Of a stretch of DNA of 64,000 bases, positions 21,201 through 30,400 are shown one piece after another. Each line of letters opens with the position of its first letter. Position 1 is the stretch's first letter. Under the pieces are notes generated by a model. That model had not been told where the DNA came from and ran no database searches. It saw only the letters and a program-made list of their open reading frames with translations. Source of the DNA: Dromiciops gliroides (Eukaryota > Chordata > Mammalia > Microbiotheria > Microbiotheriidae); the NCBI RefSeq assembly GCF_019393635.1, contig NC_057863.1:640050306-640114305 (forward strand), in the 5' to 3' direction. The position numbers were made by a program, and so were the translations under genes.

Positions 21201-21359
21201 AATCTAGGGACACGGGTAGGGGGAGGAGGAAAGGAGGCGGGGCCCGATCCCCTCCCCCCCCCTCCGGGGTCCCGGGGCCCCTGTCTCCGCCCCTACCTAC
21301 CTAAAGGCGGTCCCCACGTATTGGAAGAACACGAGGTAGCGCGCGCGGGGAGAGTCCAT
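6146..21359 (-). CDS. PUSL1: PUSL1, tRNA pseudouridine synthase-like 1, complete (8 exons, 310 aa)
   Basis: TruA-family pseudouridine synthase; the mammalian protein is reported mitochondrial. Exons in transcript order: 21359-21301, 15442-15385, 14494-14307, 11722-11576, 11345-11172, 7014-6960, 6653-6491, 6234-6146. All junctions are AG/GT, phases join, total 933 nt = 310 codons plus stop (human is about 303 aa). The N-terminus RYLVFFQYVGTAFSG is typical of TruA. The catalytic aspartate is Asp60 in SSRTDSGVHAL. Later landmarks: FHARFEATSRTYLYR, MQEAAQHLQGTHDF, LQFWDIEFESKSFLYKQV, RRMTACLVAVGLG, GLFLKSVHYEG. The last exon (DWGPGEDWYNRP...) is unlike the human tail and is the least certain part. 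Promoter in a CpG island; divergent from ACAP3 across 5.4 kb. Confidence 0.95.
6491..6653 (-). CDS. PUSL1: PUSL1 exon 7
   Basis: A 163-nt exon between tgctttag and gtgagc; encodes VRRMTACLVAVGLGTMTPSQ through APAQGLFLKSVHYEGL. Without splicing at 6490 the frame runs on through low-complexity sequence to 5808. Confidence 0.94.
6960..7014 (-). CDS. PUSL1: PUSL1 exon 6
   Basis: A 55-nt exon between atttgcag and gtgcgt; encodes KLQFWDIEFESKSFLYKQ. It is separated from exon 5 by a 4.2-kb repeat-rich intron. Confidence 0.94.
7705..8095. repeat. Old SINE (+) followed by inverted MIR-type SINE (-) in PUSL1 intron 5
   Basis: 7705-7965 reads as a full MIR/THER-type SINE (gttcaaatcc, actgtgtgaccctgggcaag, cctggcacatagtaggtgct). 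7966-8095 is the same type of core in reverse (atagatgaggagacagg, gggtcacacagcta). Confidence 0.75.
8910..9215 (-). repeat. MIR remnant and A-tailed marsupial SINE (-)
   Basis: MIR-type core at 8910-9015. Then an A-tailed SINE (poly-T start at 9057, head agctgcccc ending about 9205), bounded by a near-perfect direct repeat ctccatagatctt at 9045 and 9206 (target-site duplication). Confidence 0.85.
9216..11171. other. PUSL1 intron 5, remaining part
   Basis: MIR-like sequence (+) at about 9330-9480; otherwise GC-rich unique sequence with a G run at 9800-9812. I see no exon or RNA gene here. Confidence 0.5.
11172..11345 (-). CDS. PUSL1: PUSL1 exon 5
   Basis: A 174-nt exon between ctgtccag and gtaagg; encodes HLNVAAMQEAAQHLQGTHDF and the NPVKTLIRASV strand. 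Confidence 0.94.
11576..11722 (-). CDS. PUSL1: PUSL1 exon 4
   Basis: A 147-nt exon between cctcttccag and gtgagtg; encodes VIRAFRAPDDFHARFEATSR and onward to FDRNLCWALRA. Confidence 0.94.
11982..12120 (+). repeat. A-tailed marsupial SINE
   Basis: Head gggggcagctaggtggcaca, internal gttcaaatctggcctcagac, partly deleted middle, A19 tail. Direct repeat aaaagacccYgag on both sides (about 11967 and 12116). Confidence 0.88.
12566..12950. mobile_element. Non-autonomous hAT-like DNA transposon with a SINE inserted
   Basis: Ends caatggtgtcaaagtc and ggttggacacttctg form imperfect inverted termini, flanked by a near-match 8-bp duplication (ttctagac / ctctagac). The interior with gggccgcac-like and ttattttgttagctatttcc segments matches a type I know as common in marsupials. 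An A-tailed SINE (-) sits at 12649-12803, with its own duplication gtcagcttggtttt at 12635 and 12804. Confidence 0.65.
13085..13600 (+). repeat. Copy of an unnamed long interspersed repeat
   Basis: Text such as gccactgaagtttattgagt, gcaataatccaggcgtgagg and gacaacagactggatggggg recurs in diverged form at 24.5-25.4, 31.6-32.1, 33.7-34.0 and 55.0-55.8 kb, always in + orientation. I cannot name the family. Confidence 0.55.
13601..14306. other. PUSL1 intron 3, apparently unique sequence
   Basis: No exon, RNA gene or clear repeat recognised. Confidence 0.4.
14307..14494 (-). CDS. PUSL1: PUSL1 exon 3, catalytic Asp
   Basis: A 188-nt exon between cgctctcag and gtatag. Encodes SAAERLKSITPVKFNISSRT then DSGVHAL, carrying the TruA catalytic Asp60. 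Confidence 0.95.
14620..14760 (+). repeat. MIR remnant in PUSL1 intron 2
   Basis: Contains cctcagtttcctgctctataaaata followed by a MIR-like 3' part (quoted in fragments). Confidence 0.55.
15385..15442 (-). CDS. PUSL1: PUSL1 exon 2
   Basis: A 58-nt exon encoding GVMAVKQPMHKVGVQNLLE after the split Ser codon, ending at gtgagtg. The acceptor (ctctccctacag) is fed by a CT microsatellite of over 300 nt (GA on the plus strand). Confidence 0.92.
15446..15785. repeat. GA/CT microsatellite in PUSL1 intron 1
   Basis: About 340 bp of interrupted (GA)n with gagacaga and agggatgagagag higher-order units on the plus strand. It begins within a few bases of the PUSL1 exon 2 acceptor and is its polypyrimidine tract on the minus strand. 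Confidence 0.95.
15786..16440. other. PUSL1 intron 1 segment, mostly unique
   Basis: A degraded MIR-like piece at about 15835-15915; nothing else recognised. Confidence 0.4.
16441..16757. repeat. A-tailed SINE (+) and truncated SINE (-)
   Basis: Full SINE 16451-16590 with duplication aataattgaata on both sides (16439 and 16591). A second, reverse copy at about 16688-16757 is cut short after agtgtcaagtgtc. Confidence 0.85.
17000..18827 (+). mobile_element. Degraded L2-type LINE, interrupted by SINEs
   Basis: Blocks of L2 ORF2 and 3' sequence in order: tatgcagatgactcccagat (17436), ctcctgcccctaggataaag (18519), ccagccaaactggtctctgg (18613). Interrupted by a reverse SINE (about 17465-17770, itself split by a 130-bp insert with a C run) and a forward SINE (17852-18062). 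No intact reading frame. Confidence 0.75.
17852..18062 (+). repeat. SINE of the second (non-poly-A) type
   Basis: tRNA-like head, then an extra 3' part with gaaatggcaaaccactttag and caagaaaaccccaaatgggg. It has no poly-A tail. The end resembles RTE/Bov-B-mobilised SINE tails. Confidence 0.75.
18828..19375. repeat. Second-type SINE (+) and fragment split by an A-tailed SINE (-)
   Basis: Second-type SINE at 18828-19068. A further 3' fragment (ggaaatggcaaaccacacca) is cut by a reverse A-tailed SINE at 19138-19291, with duplication acaccagtatctttg at 19123 and 19292. Confidence 0.85.
19376..20735. other. PUSL1 intron 1 with L2/MIR 3' tails
   Basis: L2-type 3' tail at about 19760-19890 (gagctccctgagggtagaga) and MIR-like text at 20090-20250. 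Otherwise unique. Confidence 0.45.
20752..20907 (+). repeat. A-tailed marsupial SINE
   Basis: Complete copy with direct repeat aattgctggttga at 20739 and 20908; close to consensus, hence relatively young. Confidence 0.92.
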
Positions 21360-21640
21360 GACCGCGTGGGAGGGGGCGGGCTGCAAGGGGGGGCGAGCCG
21401 GCCCCGCCGCGCGTGCCCGCCCCCGGCCAAGCGGACCCCGCCCTCCCGCAGCGCGCGCGCCGGCCCGGCTCGGACTCCAAGGCCACCGCGCGCGATTGGA
21501 CAGAAGAAGGGGGGCCGGGGGGAGGGGGTGAAATGGAAGCGCGAGGGGGCGGGGCCCTCTAGGGGCGGGGCCTCGGCTTAGGGAGCGGGGAGCAAGTGAC
21601 CGCCGCATTCCGGTACGCACAGAGGGCGAGTCGCTGGGGG
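21180..21640. promoter_or_regulatory. PUSL1: PUSL1 CpG-island promoter
   Basis: Dense CpG and very GC-rich around exon 1. Upstream of the ATG (to its right on the plus strand) are an inverted CCAAT box (attgg at about 21495-21499) and two GC boxes (ggggcggggcc and ggggcggggcc, 21545-21575), in a TATA-less setting. The minus-strand transcription start is probably between 21370 and 21500. Confidence 0.75.
21301..21359 (-). CDS. PUSL1: PUSL1 exon 1
   Basis: Starts at ATG 21359; encodes MDSPRARYLVFFQYVGTAF plus ag before a perfect ag/gtaggt donor. Lies inside the CpG island. Confidence 0.93.
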
Positions 21641-21994
21641 CCGAATGTCCCCCGAGCTGAGAGAGCAGCCTCAGGGCGCTACAGGAAGGGTGCCCTCTTT
21701 GCCCTGAACCCCCAGAATGTGCCAAGACCAAAGCATGGCATTGCTGCCACTTGGGCTGCCCGAACCATCTCCATTCTCCGCTCCCCAAGGACGGTAGAGA
21801 CGCGGCCCCTCGGGGTTCCGAGTCCTCACCGCGATGCCTTGGGGGTCCGCGCCTTCTGTGATCCCTACCCTGGAGTCTGGGGTAGGAGGCTTGTTTTTGA
21901 GGGGGTCCTATACAACACCCCACTTTTATTTCTGTCTCTGTTTCTGTCTGACTGAGTCTCTGTCTATATCCCTGTCTGTTTTCTGTCTCTCTGT

Positions 21995-22026
21995 TACACA
22001 CACAGACACAGACACACAGACACACA

Positions 22027-22114
<88 letters not shown>
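21995..22114. repeat. (CA)n then (CT)n compound microsatellite
   Basis: cacacagacaca units followed by about 43 uninterrupted CT dinucleotides from 22029 to 22114. Confidence 0.97.
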
Positions 22115-22115
<1 letters not shown>

Positions 22116-24710
22116 ACTGGACACCTATAAACCAAGTCCCAAAAAGCGAATAATCCGGAAGTCAAGTCACTGCCCTGGCTTGGGGCCACAGACACGAGAA
22201 CGCTGACTGGCTCGTTTCCCCGCTGCTCCCCTCCCCCTTCCATTCACCACTCCTGCCAAACTCGACTGCGTGCCCTCCCAAACACACCCTGTGCGCTCCA
22301 ACCTTTGGAATCCCACAAAGCCGGAGCTGGAAAGGGACCTCAGACGCTGTCTAGTCCAACCCAGATCCAAGCGAGGATTTCCCACGAGTGGTCAATGGGC
22401 CAACCGACCTTTACTAGAAGACCGCCAGTGGAGGGCAATTCGCTATTAGTAGAGGCAGCCCGATCCACTCTGCGATGGCTTGAATTTTAAGGAATTTGTT
22501 TTTTTTTGACATGAGCCTGAATTTCTCCCTCTGAACCTTCCCACCCGTTACTTTTAGTTGTGCCTTCTGGGGTCAAGCAGGACAATCCTTCGTCCAAATA
22601 ACCGTCCTTCAGCTATCTGAAGATAGACAGCAAGTCTGGTACTCCCCCACCCCATCCAGTCCCCTTTTCCCCTCCCCTCCCCATCCCTCCTCTCCCTTCT
22701 CCTCCTCTCCTCTCCCCTCCCCTCACGTCAGCTCCTCTTCTCTCTCTTCCTCTCCTCTCTTCTCCTCTCCCCATCTCCTCTTCTCTCTCCCCCTCTCCTT
22801 CCAACTTTGCCTCCTTTCCTCTCTCCCTCTCCTTTCCCTCTTATTTCTCCTCTGCTACCCTCCCCCTCCTCCTCTCCAAACACCTCCATTTTCTCTAACC
22901 TTCCCTCAAGGACTCAAGACCCTCCAAGAACCTGTTTGCCCTCCTCTGGATAGACATTGCAGTGAGTCTCCAAGAACTGAGCCCCATGCTCATGGTTGGT
23001 GTGACCAGGGTAAAAGCTCTCCCTGGCTGGGGGTCGGGGTGGGGGTGGGGGTGGTGGCGTTGCCATGTCACACTGTTGTTGATGCCTGTTGAGCTTGGAG
23101 ATCCAGTAGCACCATAAGGCTACAGCTAGAGCTACAATATTGATCCAGGAGTCAAAAGGACCTGGATTTGACTCCAGACTCACACTCACTAGTTGTGTGA
23201 CTCTGTGTAAGTCACATTCAGTAGAGCCATACCACACCCCTGTGAAGTAGTTGCTATTATCACCCCCCCCCATTTTCCAAGTAAGAAAACTGAGGCTGAG
23301 AGGAATGAAGTGGTTTGTCCAGGGCCATAGGGCTAGGAAGTCTCTAAGTCCAGTGTTCTATCCACTCTACCATGCTGCCTTTCTGAGAGCCCCTGAATGA
23401 ACCTCAGCTCCAAAACCCCCTCCTTTCCCCACCTCAATTCTATTTAATTCCACATTCATTATACAAGCTGTGTGGAGGTATTGTACTCAGAGGCCAGGCA
23501 CTGTCTTCCATGTCTTCCCTCTCTGGGGCTCAGTACAGTGCTTGGTACATAGTAAGAGCCTAATAAGTGCTTCCTCATTCATTCATTCATTCATTGATTC
23601 ATTCATAGCTGGGATACCAGCATGGGCCCCTGCACATACTAAGTGCTAATAGACATTCCTTGAATTAAAGTGAATAATACAGATCATTCATTTAGAGCTG
23701 GAAGGACCCTTAGAGCTCATCAAGTCCAATTCTCTCATTTATGTCTGAAACCCAGAGAGGCTAAGTAGTTTGCCCAGGGTCACACAGCTGGTTGGTGTCT
23801 GAAGCGTGATTCAAACCCTGGTTTTCCTCACTCCAAGTCCAATGCCCTAGCCAGAAGAACAGGCCCTGTGTGCTTTCTAGAGAGCCATACTAAGATAGGA
23901 GTCTTCGAGGGAGCCCTATGAGCAGCTAGGTGGGTGGATAGAGCACTGGGCTTGGAATTAGGAAGACTCATCTTCATGAGTTCAAATCCAGCCTCAGACA
24001 CTTAATAGCTGTGTGACCCTGGGCAAGTCACTTCACCCTGTTTGCCTCAGTTTCCTCATCTGTAAAATGAGCTGGAGAAAAAAAATAGCAAACCGCTCCA
24101 GCATCTTTGCCAAGAAAACCCCAGATGGGGTCATGGAGAGTTAGGCGCAACTGAACAACAAACAGGAAATCCTCCTAAGGTAGGAATCCTCTCTTATTAA
24201 CTTAGATAAGTAGATCATAATGCCATGCATAAGTCAGAGGGAGTCATCCATAAATCATAGGGAGTCATCCAGGGCACAGAGTGGTGAAATCACCCTTCTG
24301 AGGTCACACGGCTAAAAAGTAGCAGCAGCAGGATTTGAATCTTTATCTTGCCTGACTCCAAGGCCAGCCCTGTGTCCACTCTACTCCTATGGTCTCTCTG
24401 AGGCCACACACATTTTCATTAGAAAAGCATGGTACAGAATTGTGTAATGGCACTGGGGGCAGAGCCAGAGCATGAGAAATCCAAGGCAGATTGGAAGGGT
24501 CCTGGAAGAAGTTTCTTGGAAGGTTCTTGGAGAAGATGGGGCATGATTTAGGCTTTGAAGGAAGAGAGGAATGTTGGGGCAGAGAAGGGGAGGGAGGCCA
24601 CTCCGAGCTTGGGGCTCATTGGAATCCTGGGAGGGAGGAACAGGCAGGGCAGAGCAAGAAGGAGCTGGTTGGACTGGGGAGTATGAGATGGGGTTAAAGG
24701 AGGATATGAG

Positions 24711-24864
24711 GGTGCGGCTAGGTGGCGCAGTGGATAAAGCACCAGCCCTGGATTCAGGAGGACCTGAGTTCAAATCCAGCCTCAGACACTTGACACTTAC
24801 TAGCTGTGTGACCCTGGGCAAGTCACTTAACCCTCATTGCCCTGAAAAACAAACAAACAAACAA
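24711..24864 (+). repeat. A-tailed marsupial SINE
   Basis: Complete copy with direct repeat aaaggaggatatga on both sides (24696 and 24865); tail (AAAC)n. Confidence 0.92.
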
Positions 24865-26439
24865 AAAGGAGGATATGAAATGGGGCTGGGAAGGTAGGTT
24901 GGAGGCAAACCATGACTGGCCTTTAGCACCAAGGAGAAGAACTTGTCTTTGTCCTTAGGAAGGATTGTGAGAAGGGGGATTACATGATTAGATGGACCAG
25001 CTGGGAAAGAGCCTCTGAGACCATTAAAGCAAAGCCCCTTATTTTACAGAGGAGGAAAGTGAGGCCCAGGGAAGAGAAATGTCATCAAGGTCACATAATA
25101 GTAAGTGGCAGAGTCCTGGGGAACAGTATTTTGGCATTGGTGTGGGGGGTGGTAGAGATGGTGAGTCTCAGGGCAAGGAGGCCGTAATGCAATAAGCCAG
25201 GAGAGATGGGCTGAGGGCCTGACCTGGGGGGGGGGTGGTGGTGGTGGTGGTGGTGGCCATGTTCACGGAGAGGAGAGGAATTTGAGAGATATCCTGGAGA
25301 CAGGCAGAATCTGACAACTCCTTGGATGTGGGGGTTGAGGCAATGGGAGAGTGTTCAAGATTATAGGAAAATTAATTTAGAGCTAAAAGGTCACAATCGA
25401 ACTTCATTTTTAAAAATGGCAATGGAGGCTCAGAGTGGTTAAGTGTGACCTTGCCTAGGGTCACACAACTACTAAGTATTATAGGCTGGATTTGAACTCG
25501 GGCCTTCCTGATTCTAGGTCTTGTACTCTATCCACTATACCACTCTCTTGGCGTGGATGACTGAGATTTCTTTCCAGAGTTTTTGGATAGAAGACTGGGG
25601 GAGTCATCAACTGAAATAGGTGAATTGGGAGGAGGTACAGAATGTTTTGGGGAGGAGGGAGTTTGGTTTGGGACATTCCAAGTATGAGGTATTTAGGACA
25701 CACTCAGGCAGAGATGTGTGACAGGCATTGGGAGGTGTTGGGTGACAGCAGAATAATACCCTGGAAAGAGCCCCGGCTGTAAGAGGGAGAAGGTCTGGGT
25801 CAAAACCTGCCTCTGAGGTTTACCACCCAAGTGACCTAGGCCAAGTCCCATAAAACCTTTCTGGGCCCCAGTTTCCTCATCTATGAAATGAAGGGGTTGG
25901 ATCCATTTTAAAACTATGATTCTATGACCGATGCTTACCACAGTGCCTGGAATATAGTAGGTGTTTAATAAATGCTAACTGTCTCTGACTAGATGACCTT
26001 CCAATTCTAGGTCTCTTTCCCTCTGGCACAAGAGATGATTGTGGAGGCTGGAGATCAATTAGTCAACAAACACTTCTTATGAATGGAGACAGGTGCTAAC
26101 CTTGCAGGACGGGGGCCCCACCCAGGGGTTACCTAGTCCATCTGGGTTTGAGGCATTGGAGATTTCGGAGACGTCTCAACAGCTAAAGGAAGCCGGAACA
26201 GCGTTAAAGGAGAGAGGGGGGGGGGGTCACCGCGCCGAGGGCCTAACCTTGGAGAACCCCTTTCCTTAAAAGGGCAGCGGGGTGCATCAGAACAGCGAGT
26301 CTAAGGAAGACACGCTTTCAGGCTCTGGCTCTGACATTTACTGACTGTGTGTCCTTAGGCTAGCCACGTCACCTCCGTGGACCTCAGTTTCCTCCTCTGT
26401 AAAAGGCGAGAGTCTCCGTCGGAGACCCTCCCGCGGACC

Positions 26440-26880
26440 CTCCTGCGATCCCGGGGGTGCCGCCTCCGAGAGGGGGCGGAGTCAGAGGCGCCGGACAAAG
26501 GCCAGGCAGATGTAAATGACACGCGGGTGCCCAGGGAGGGGCTTATGGGGAAAGGGGGCGCGGCGGCGGCGGCGGCAGGACTTTGGCGACGCTCCCTGCG
26601 CGGTGACAGGCCCGGCGGGGCGGGCCGGGGCGGGCCGGGGCGGGCGCTGCAGCGGCCTCATTCCCCAGCCCTGGCGGGCGGGCTGGCTGGCGAGCGAGTG
26701 GAGCCGACAGGAGCGGGCGGAGCGCAGCGCAGCCCGGCCGGGACGGGCTGGGGTGGCCATGGCACGGGCGCTTCCCCTCTGAGAGCCCGGGTCGCGGGCG
26801 GAGCCGCAGAAATGACGGTGGAGTTCGAGGAGTGCATCAAGGACTCGCCCCGATTCAGGTGAGACGCCTCGGACCCGAGA
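26440..26880. promoter_or_regulatory. ACAP3: ACAP3 CpG-island promoter and 5' UTR
   Basis: Dense CpG, a CGG run (26558-26577) and three tandem ggggcggg-type GC boxes (26615-26647) just upstream of the ATG. No TATA box seen. Confidence 0.75.
26812..26858 (+). CDS. ACAP3: ACAP3 exon 1
   Basis: ATG 26812 with G at -3; encodes MTVEFEECIKDSPRF plus ag, then gtgaga. Sits at the downstream end of a CpG island and is followed by a 17.2-kb intron. Confidence 0.96.
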
Positions 26881-27036
26881 CCGGTAGCGATCGGGGAGCC
26901 CTGGGGACGTCTGGACCCGTCGCCTCGAGAGACGGAGCGAGGCAGGGACTGGGAGACGCGGCTGGAGACCGAGGGAGACGGGGGGCAAAGGCAGGGGCCG
27001 AGACACACCCAGAGACAGAGAGGAAGAGGAGACACC

Positions 27037-27104
<68 letters not shown>

Positions 27105-27227
27105 GAGAGAGAGAGCGAGCGCGAGAGCGAGCCAGAGCAAGACAGGGACCCAAACCCAGAGACAGAGATACACACCCCCGGAGAGAGACCCAGAGGCGCA
27201 AAGACACCGAAGCATAGAGACACGCCC

Positions 27228-27280
<53 letters not shown>

Positions 27281-27357
27281 CCTTGCCTCGCCTCCGAAAC
27301 AGAGACAGGGACATAAAGAGACAAGAGATACACACACCCAGAGATGGAGGCAGCCGG

Positions 27358-27430
<73 letters not shown>

Positions 27431-30400
27431 GGCTCACACTGCCTGGGGCTCCCACAATTAGCCTCACTCCCCTTCCTGTCCAGGTTCCACGTGGGGCGTG
27501 TCAGGGACACTCTGGAGCCTTTGGCCCCTCTTCCTGACTCCCACCCCACCCCACCCCAGGGGCCCGGGCTCCTTCCTGGCCCTGAGTGCTCTCTTGGCCC
27601 CAGCATGGTTAAGGGCTCCTCTGAGCTCTGTGGAGGGACATGCCTTGGGGGGCACCCCAGGCCCTGAAGGCAGATAGAGGTTTGAGAGCCTGGGTCTGTC
27701 TCCTCCAGAAGATGCCCCAGGAGAGAACCCACCTATCCTTGCTGGAAGAGAGGGCACGCTCCAGAGAGGAGGGAGGGTCTTTATTGAGCAGGAGGCTTTC
27801 CCCTGTGACAGCCTGTCCCCTCCCCCACCTCTGGCAGCCAGGGGCTCAGCCCCTTTGGAAGGTCGGGGAAGACTGGCAGGCATCGGGGAAGGGGCTTCTA
27901 CTTCAGCTTTCAGGCTCCCCTGATAGACTCCCCCTGCTCCATTCCATTCAACCCTGATCCCACAGCCCTTCCCAAGGGAACAAAGAGACCTTTCCAGTGC
28001 ACAATTGTCCCGGAGAGAAAAAGACAGAAGGTTTGAGGTCCCCTGTTCACCAGGCTCTGGCTGTTTTCCTGTGCGTGGCTCTGTCAATTGTCCATCTGTC
28101 CATTCCTGATCCCTGTCTGGCCATCTTTGGGACTTTTTGCATTCACGTGTCCCTGAGGCTGCCAGGCAGGGTGGATAGTGCCCCCGATTTCCTGGTTGGG
28201 GTGAGTTCTGCTAGGAAATGTCGAGCCAATAGGGAACTGCTGAAGAAGTACCCCCAGTCTCAGAGGCAGTTGAGGGATGAGACAGGAAAGCCGGCCAAAG
28301 ACCTCCCCAAGCAGCCAAACCGGGACCTCACCCAGCAGCATTGCACACACACATGGGCATGCATTGCACACACACATGGGCATGCACTGCACACATGGAC
28401 ATACATGTGCACCTGTGCACAGACACTTGGTACCACAGTGTGCATGTGTGTGCACAGACATATATCTTCACATGCATACACGCATGTGCACATCCACAGG
28501 AACCTGTGTTTGTGTGTACAAACATGTATGGGGGGGAGTGGGTCTGTGCTTGTGTGCTTGGATTCTCTGAAGGACTCGGGCCTGTGACTCCATAGTCTTT
28601 CTGTAACTGCTCCAGGAGACAAAGACAGCAGCCCCCTCCGTAGCTTAGGCCCTCCCTTCTTCCTCTTGGCCGTCCCTCCCTTCTGTTCTCTCTTTTTTCC
28701 CATAACTGTCCTGGGGACCCAAGGATTTAGGGGACTGGGAAGAAATGAAAAGCAGGAACCAGCTAGGGGAACATGACCAAGGATGTCTCCCAGGCTGGAC
28801 AGTGGAGGAGGGCAAAGGTCAGGGTTGGGGTCAAGGTACATGTGGGGGGGGGCGTAGGAGCAGTAATAGGTGAATAGGAAGTCAGTCCTTAAAGGTTTGG
28901 AAGGTGGAGAGGGCTGAAGATGGGGGGTTGAGTAGAGAAAGTGTGCGCATCAGTGAAGGAGAAGGATTATGGGGAGGAGGAGTCTGTTTCTCAGGGAGAA
29001 AAATCCTCTTGTAGTCAGTGGGAATGAGAACCCCTTCAGCCCTGTCTCCCTTCCTTTTCTGGGGGACCGTCCTGCTTGGTCTGGGCAGGTTCCGAACAGT
29101 CTCTCCGAGCCTCTGGTCTGTTTCTCTGGAGTGGGAGGGGATTCCCATGGAATGTCCCCAGAGCTGGACCACCCTTCCTGACCCCTCCTCCCCATATCCT
29201 GGCCATAGAGACAAGGTGGGGGTCTCACTGCTGGTCTTGTCCGAAAGCTGGAGGGAAAAGGGTCAGGGACCAGGACCGGAGAACGGTGGTGATTTCTCCA
29301 GATTGTGCCTTTCCTTACCATTCCTCGGAGGCTTTGCAAACCTGAGGCTGATCACAGTTCAGAAGGGGAGGTTGAGCAGCAGACATTCCCGCTGCACACC
29401 CAGCCCATCCATCCCGATTTCTTCCTCTGCCTCCAGTCTCCATCCCATCCTAGAACTTCACTGTCCTAAACTCTTTGGATTTGTGGAGTTCCTATCCACT
29501 GTGGTCTTTCTGTCATGGGGTGGGAAGTTGAAAAGCTCTTCCCCTCCCCTTCCCTCCCCTCCACACCTTTGCTCTAGTCTCCTCCCTGCTCAGGCATGCC
29601 TGCCTGACCTGGCACTACCTGTTTCTGAGAGCAGCCTTGGGGGAGGGCCCTTGGGGGTACCTCTCCCCTTACTAAGATGCCCAGCGTTCTGTCCTGGGCA
29701 CTGCAGAAAGCAGTGTCTAGATTTAAATCTAGAGTCTAGATTCAGACTCTAGGCTGGTGTGTGTGTCTCTCGTCTCCGATTCTCCCCTTTCTCCCCCCCC
29801 CACCCCCAATATACACTGGCGCACACTTCACCTGAGATGGAGCCTAGAATCCTGAGCCAACTTTGCTGGGTGACTTGCCCTCTCTCTCTGCTTCCATTTT
29901 CCTCAAGCAGGATGGGAAGAAGGGTCTGTGTGCCCAACACTCAGCAGGGAAAGAGTTAGTCAGACGTGCTGGGAGTCCCCTCTGAATGCGATCATTTCAC
30001 TGTCTATGGTCTGTCTTGCAATGGTGTGGGGGGGGGAGGGGGTCCTTGCCACACCCACCGAGGAATGAGTAAAGCCTGCCCAGTGGGGACATGGGGAGGA
30101 GTTGTGGTCTGAGCCCCTGGAAGCGCTGCCCCTTGGGAGCTTGTTCAGTTGGTGGGAGGACTGGGAAGACCCCCACACTCCTGCCCCTACCGAGAAGGTG
30201 TCTGAGGCTGAGGCATGTTGGGGGAACTAGCTAAAGTAATATGAGCTAATGGGGGTGCAGACAGATTGAGGAGGGGATCTGTGGGCAGAGAGGAGCCAAT
30301 GTTTGGGGAGGGAGGTGGAGAGTGGAGAGGATGTGGTCAGCCGATGTCTGCTGTCAGGACTGGGATCGCCATGCCTTTGGGCTTGGGGGAGTCTTGTCTG

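Larger units (their letters stand above)
21641..26439. other. PUSL1-ACAP3 head-to-head intergenic spacer
   Basis: No gene seen. Contents: (CA)n-(CT)n microsatellite 21995-22114; CT-rich 22660-22880; old SINE/MIR pieces 23120-23380 and 23480-23870; second-type SINE (+) 23925-24165; unnamed long repeat 24470-25430 split by an A-tailed SINE (+) at 24711-24864 (duplication aaaggaggatatga); (GGT)n 25236-25256; MIR (-) 25430-25555; MIR/L2 tail 25740-26000. Confidence 0.6.

Noticed and set aside
26482..27467. Open frames of 190-283 codons rich in Ser-Leu or Arg-Glu repeats
   Set aside because: Translations of GA and CA microsatellites on either strand; not genes.
27997..28587. 196-codon open frame (+)
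   Set aside because: No recognisable domain; its second half is a CA-rich tract (His-Thr repeats).
29018..29752. 244-codon open frame (+) in ACAP3 intron 1
   Set aside because: Composition-driven (Ser/Leu/Pro), no motif, no splice or promoter context.
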